From Myxococcus sp. CA023 (GTDB lineage Bacteria > Myxococcota > Myxococcia > Myxococcales > Myxococcaceae): a stretch of 55,762 bases of DNA. The stretch spans positions 1 through 55,762 of the forward strand of contig NZ_JAAEAH010000065.1 of NCBI RefSeq assembly GCF_010998615.1. Direction: 5' to 3'. The notes under the pieces are model-generated. The model made no database searches and was not told where the DNA came from. It worked only from the letters and a program-made list of their open reading frames with translations. A program made the position numbers and the translations under genes. Position 1 is the stretch's first letter. Each line of letters starts with the position of its first letter. This document shows, piece by piece, positions 53,484-55,762 of the stretch.

Positions 53484-54460
53484 CGGGGCGCCGGGACCTT
53501 TCGGGCAATCTCCTCCAGCAGGTGCGCCGCCTCGTCGCGCGCGGACACGCCCTGCACGGCGCTGCGCAGCATGATGCGGTGGGCCCAGCAGGGCACCAGC
53601 ACCGCGCGGACGTCACCGGGCGTGGCGAAGTCCCGGGCGTCCCACAGCGCGTGAGCCCGTGCGGCCGCGCCCAGCGCGAGCACCGCGCGGGTGGAGGCGC
53701 CTCGCTCCAGGTCGCCGTGCGAGCGCGTGGCCGTGGCCAGCCGCACCACGTAGTCCGCGACCGACGCGTCCAACCGCAGCGCCGCGGCGAACGAGCGCAG
53801 TGACGCCAGCTCTTCGGGACCGGAGACGGTCTCCACCGCGTCCAGGGGCGGCGTGCCATCGCGGGTGACGAGCAGCCCGGCCTCCACCTCCGGCGTCGGG
53901 TGGCCCAGGGACATGCGCACCATGAAGCGGTCCAGCTGCGAGTCCGGCAGCGGGTAGGTGCCGGAGAAGTCCACCGGGTTCTGCGTGGCCACCACCGTGA
54001 AGGGCGCGGGCAGCGCGTGCGTGGCGCCGTCCAGGGAGACCTGGCCCTGGGCCATGGCCTCCAGCAGCGCGGACTGGGTGCGCGGCGGGGCGCGGTTCAG
54101 CTCATCCGCCAGCACCAGCTGCCGGAAGAGGGGACCGGGACGGAACTGGAAGGTGGCCGTCTGCGCGTGGAAGACCTGGGCGCCCAGCACGTCGGCGGGC
54201 ATCAGGTCCGCGGTGAACTGGACGCGGGCGAAGCTCAGGCCGCAGGCCTTGGCCAGGGCCTCGGCGAGCGTCGTCTTGCCCACGCCCGGGACGTCCTCCA
54301 GCAGCACATGGCCGCCGGCGACCAGGGACGTCACCACGAGCTGGAGTTGGGAGGATTTTCCCTGCACCGCGCGGCCCAGCTGGGTGGCGATGCGTTCCAT
54401 CGCCGAGCGCGCGTTTGCGGGGGAAGGCACCGGGGAGAGGGCGCGGGCAGGCTGGTTCAT
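53480..54460 (-). CDS. MoxR-family AAA+ ATPase
   Basis: MoxR ATPases act as chaperones for complex assembly. ATG 54460 (MNQPARALSPVPS) with GGCGGCAG upstream gives 326 residues; the frame runs on to 54760 with no sense. Motifs: Walker A VPGVGKT, the QFTADLMPADVLG pre-sensor block, Walker B LVLADELNRAPPRTQSALLEAM, sensor ATQNP, and a C-terminal helical lid (RDEAAHLLEEIARKV). First gene of the MoxR-DUF58-TgpA operon on the minus strand, 95 bp downstream of the STAS gene. Confidence 0.93.
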   Translation of the reverse strand: MNQPARALSPVPSPANARSAMERIATQLGRAVQGKSSQLQLVVTSLVAGGHVLLEDVPGVGKTTLAEALAKACGLSFARVQFTADLMPADVLGAQVFHAQTATFQFRPGPLFRQLVLADELNRAPPRTQSALLEAMAQGQVSLDGATHALPAPFTVVATQNPVDFSGTYPLPDSQLDRFMVRMSLGHPTPEVEAGLLVTRDGTPPLDAVETVSGPEELASLRSFAAALRLDASVADYVVRLATATRSHGDLERGASTRAVLALGAAARAHALWDARDFATPGDVRAVLVPCWAHRIMLRSAVQGVSARDEAAHLLEEIARKVPAPR

Positions 54461-54555
54461 CTGCCGCCACTGTAGCCGACTCCCTCGATTGCCAACACGC
54501 TTCGCGTCCGGGCTTGCAGCGCGGACGCTCCCTCCCTCCCGAGGCGGCGAAGGGC

Positions 54556-54879
54556 CTACGCCAGGAAGACGTCCTCGGGCGTGTAGTAGGCAGGGCGCGG
54601 CGACGTCCCTGTGCCCACACCGAAGTACCGGAACATCCGCTCGTGGTGGGTGGCCAGGCCGCGCAGCTGGACGGGGCGCTCCACCAGGCCTCGCGTCAGG
54701 ACTCCCACTGCGCTGTCCTTGAACTCCCGCAGGTGGGCGAAGTCCAGGACGACCTCGCACCCACTCAGGGCGCTCAGAGAGGTCCGGACCTCTTCCGCCG
54801 TCTTGCCATCCAGCGTGCCCTCCAGTCGCAGCGTCACGGAACCTGCGGACTCCTCACGGTGGATTTGTAGCCCCGACAT
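54556..54879 (-). CDS. STAS-domain protein (anti-sigma factor antagonist-like)
   Basis: The 107-residue protein starting MSGLQIHREESAGSVTLRLEG (ATG 54879, GGAGAG 8 nt upstream) has a STAS fold: LRLEGTLDGKTAEEVRTSL, then CEVVLDFAHLREFKDSAVGVLTRGL. The D-S pair at DSAVGVL lines up with the phosphorylated Ser of SpoIIAA. An ATG at 54924 would add 15 residues with a poor site. In Myxococcus such proteins can act in partner-switching control of sigma factors or kinases. No anti-sigma kinase is adjacent. Confidence 0.8.
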   Translation of the reverse strand: MSGLQIHREESAGSVTLRLEGTLDGKTAEEVRTSLSALSGCEVVLDFAHLREFKDSAVGVLTRGLVERPVQLRGLATHHERMFRYFGVGTGTSPRPAYYTPEDVFLA

Positions 54880-55064
54880 TGCAGTGCTCTCCAAGTTGGC
54901 GCAGAGCATTGGTTGGAGCGTCATCGCTCCAGTCCTTCCACGGAGGACCCGTGGGGTTCTCCCGCCCGGCGCACAGTGCCCATGGTCCGCGGGTTTGGTT
55001 ACCCCTCACATCGCAACTTTCTCGCGACTGTCGTGCAGCCGTCGCAAGGCTTGTTGCTCAGCGC

Positions 55065-55762
55065 TCAGCTCTTCTGGCCATGCGCCTTCTGGGCCTCTCT
55101 CAGTGTGAGCTGCTTCTCCTGATCGGCCTTCAGCTTGCGGAATTCCTTCACGACCTTGGCGGGGTAGCCGGCCATGAACTTCGTGCGCGCTTCCTTCTTG
55201 GCCAGGATGCGGCGGGCCAGCCCGGGGCCGGCGTTGTAGGCGACCAGGGCCTTCTCGACGGTGCCGAAGCGCTGGATGAGGTCCGCCAGGTACGCGGTCC
55301 CCAGCTCCACGTTGGTCTCCGAGTCGAAGAGGTTGCTGGCGCGGCCCAGCCGCAGGCCGGCCTTGTCCGCCAGCCAGGTGCCGGTGTCCGGCATCACCTG
55401 CATCAGACCCATGGCCCCTACGTGGGACACCGCGTAGTTGTTGAAGGAGCTCTCGCAGCGGATCACCGCCACCACCAGGAGCGGGTCGATGTTGTTGCGA
55501 GCCGCCTCGCGGACGATGGCCACCGCCAGCCGGCGCTGCTGCCGGTCGGGGAGGCCAGAGGCCTTCACCATCTCCGTGATGCCCAGGGCTTCGGCCTCGG
55601 CGTGGTGGGCCTCATCCTCGTAGAGGTGCAGCTTCGCCAGGGCCGCCTTCAGCTCGGCGTCGCGCTCGGCCAGCTTCGCGCGCAGCTCCGTCACCTCCGG
55701 CCCCTCGCCCTGGGCGCCTTCCGGCACCTGCACCGGGAACGCGGCCGCCCCCGTCCCCGTCC
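55065..55762 (-). CDS. Lytic transglycosylase, 5' end beyond window
   Basis: The frame is open to the window edge (55762), so the N terminus and signal peptide are outside. At least 232 residues are visible: an acidic coiled-coil part (TELRAKLAERDAELKAALAKLHLYEDEAHH), then the SLT domain with NNIDPLLVVAVIRCESSFNNYAVSHVGAMGLMQVMPDTG (catalytic Glu in CESSF), the YLADLIQRFG helix and VAYNAGPGLARRI. GTG 55733 was the first start in the frame but is probably internal. It cleaves peptidoglycan; the other lytic transglycosylase in this window (33443-35848) is of the Slt70 type, a different subgroup. Confidence 0.9.
   Translation of the reverse strand, partial: TGTGAAAFPVQVPEGAQGEGPEVTELRAKLAERDAELKAALAKLHLYEDEAHHAEAEALGITEMVKASGLPDRQQRRLAVAIVREAARNNIDPLLVVAVIRCESSFNNYAVSHVGAMGLMQVMPDTGTWLADKAGLRLGRASNLFDSETNVELGTAYLADLIQRFGTVEKALVAYNAGPGLARRILAKKEARTKFMAGYPAKVVKEFRKLKADQEKQLTLREAQKAHGQKS

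Overview
The window is a GC-rich chromosomal segment (codon third positions dominated by G/C) from what looks like a myxobacterium, most likely Myxococcus or a close relative. Reasons: a eukaryote-type Ser/Thr kinase with a PEGA tail, an FHA-fused enhancer-binding-protein-like regulator, an RpoH-type sigma factor of the SigB/SigC kind known from Myxococcus, a stand-alone hybrid-free sensor kinase, Ala/Pro-rich linkers, and a S10-spc-alpha ribosomal supercluster with unusually long, hairpin-filled spacers. The species call is inference; no database was searched.

Region 1 (1-16520, all plus strand) is the translation supercluster: the end of tuf, then rpsJ-rplD-rplW-rplB-rpsS-rplV-rpsC-rplP-rpmC-rpsQ, rplN-rplX-rplE-rpsN-rpsH-rplF-rplR-rpsE-rpmD-rplO-secY-adk, and infA-rpmJ-rpsM-rpsK-rpsD-rpoA-rplQ. 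Order is canonical with two absences: rplC (L3) is missing between rpsJ and rplD (only 53 bp there) and map is missing between adk and infA. Ten or more spacers carry perfect or near-perfect inverted repeats of unrelated sequence. Several proteins have extensions (L5, S11, L15, L17, L30), and S14, L36, S4 and L24 are zinc-ribbon (Cys-containing) forms.

Region 2 (16530-19440, minus) is a probable three-gene envelope operon: PlsC acyltransferase, TPR lipoprotein, membrane protein. Region 3 (19670-28225) mixes a deoxynucleoside kinase translationally coupled to a DUF2314-like protein, an FHA-GAF-AAA-Fis regulator whose AAA core has lost the sigma54 motifs, an EamA transporter divergent from psuG, a free-methionine-sulfoxide reductase divergent from a class III sirtuin, and a PEGA-tailed Ser/Thr kinase.

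Region 4 (28340-36360) holds an ABC-F ATPase, a multi-zinc-ribbon protein, an orphan 7TM-GAF histidine kinase, a periplasmic lytic transglycosylase and a cspA-type cold-shock gene with a strong terminator. Region 5 (36418-42800, plus) is a tightly packed run: selA-HNH nuclease (4-nt overlap), then MinD/ParA-like ATPase-degenerate J domain/RodZ-like HTH protein (4-nt overlap), an 87-aa unknown and RluD. Facing it are two minus-strand genes (42780-45861), a degenerate HD-GYP protein and a HEAT-like protein, which share a homologous N-terminal module; this pair is my best candidate for an undescribed signalling system.

Region 6 (46020-55762) has a Bor/Iss-like lipoprotein, an OPT-family transporter, the RpoH-type sigma factor with its own terminator, a MoxR-DUF58-transglutaminase operon (4-nt overlaps), a STAS-domain protein and a 5'-truncated lytic transglycosylase. 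I saw no tRNA, rRNA, IS element, prophage or CRISPR array. Long reverse-strand open frames across the window are GC-driven shadows and were left out.
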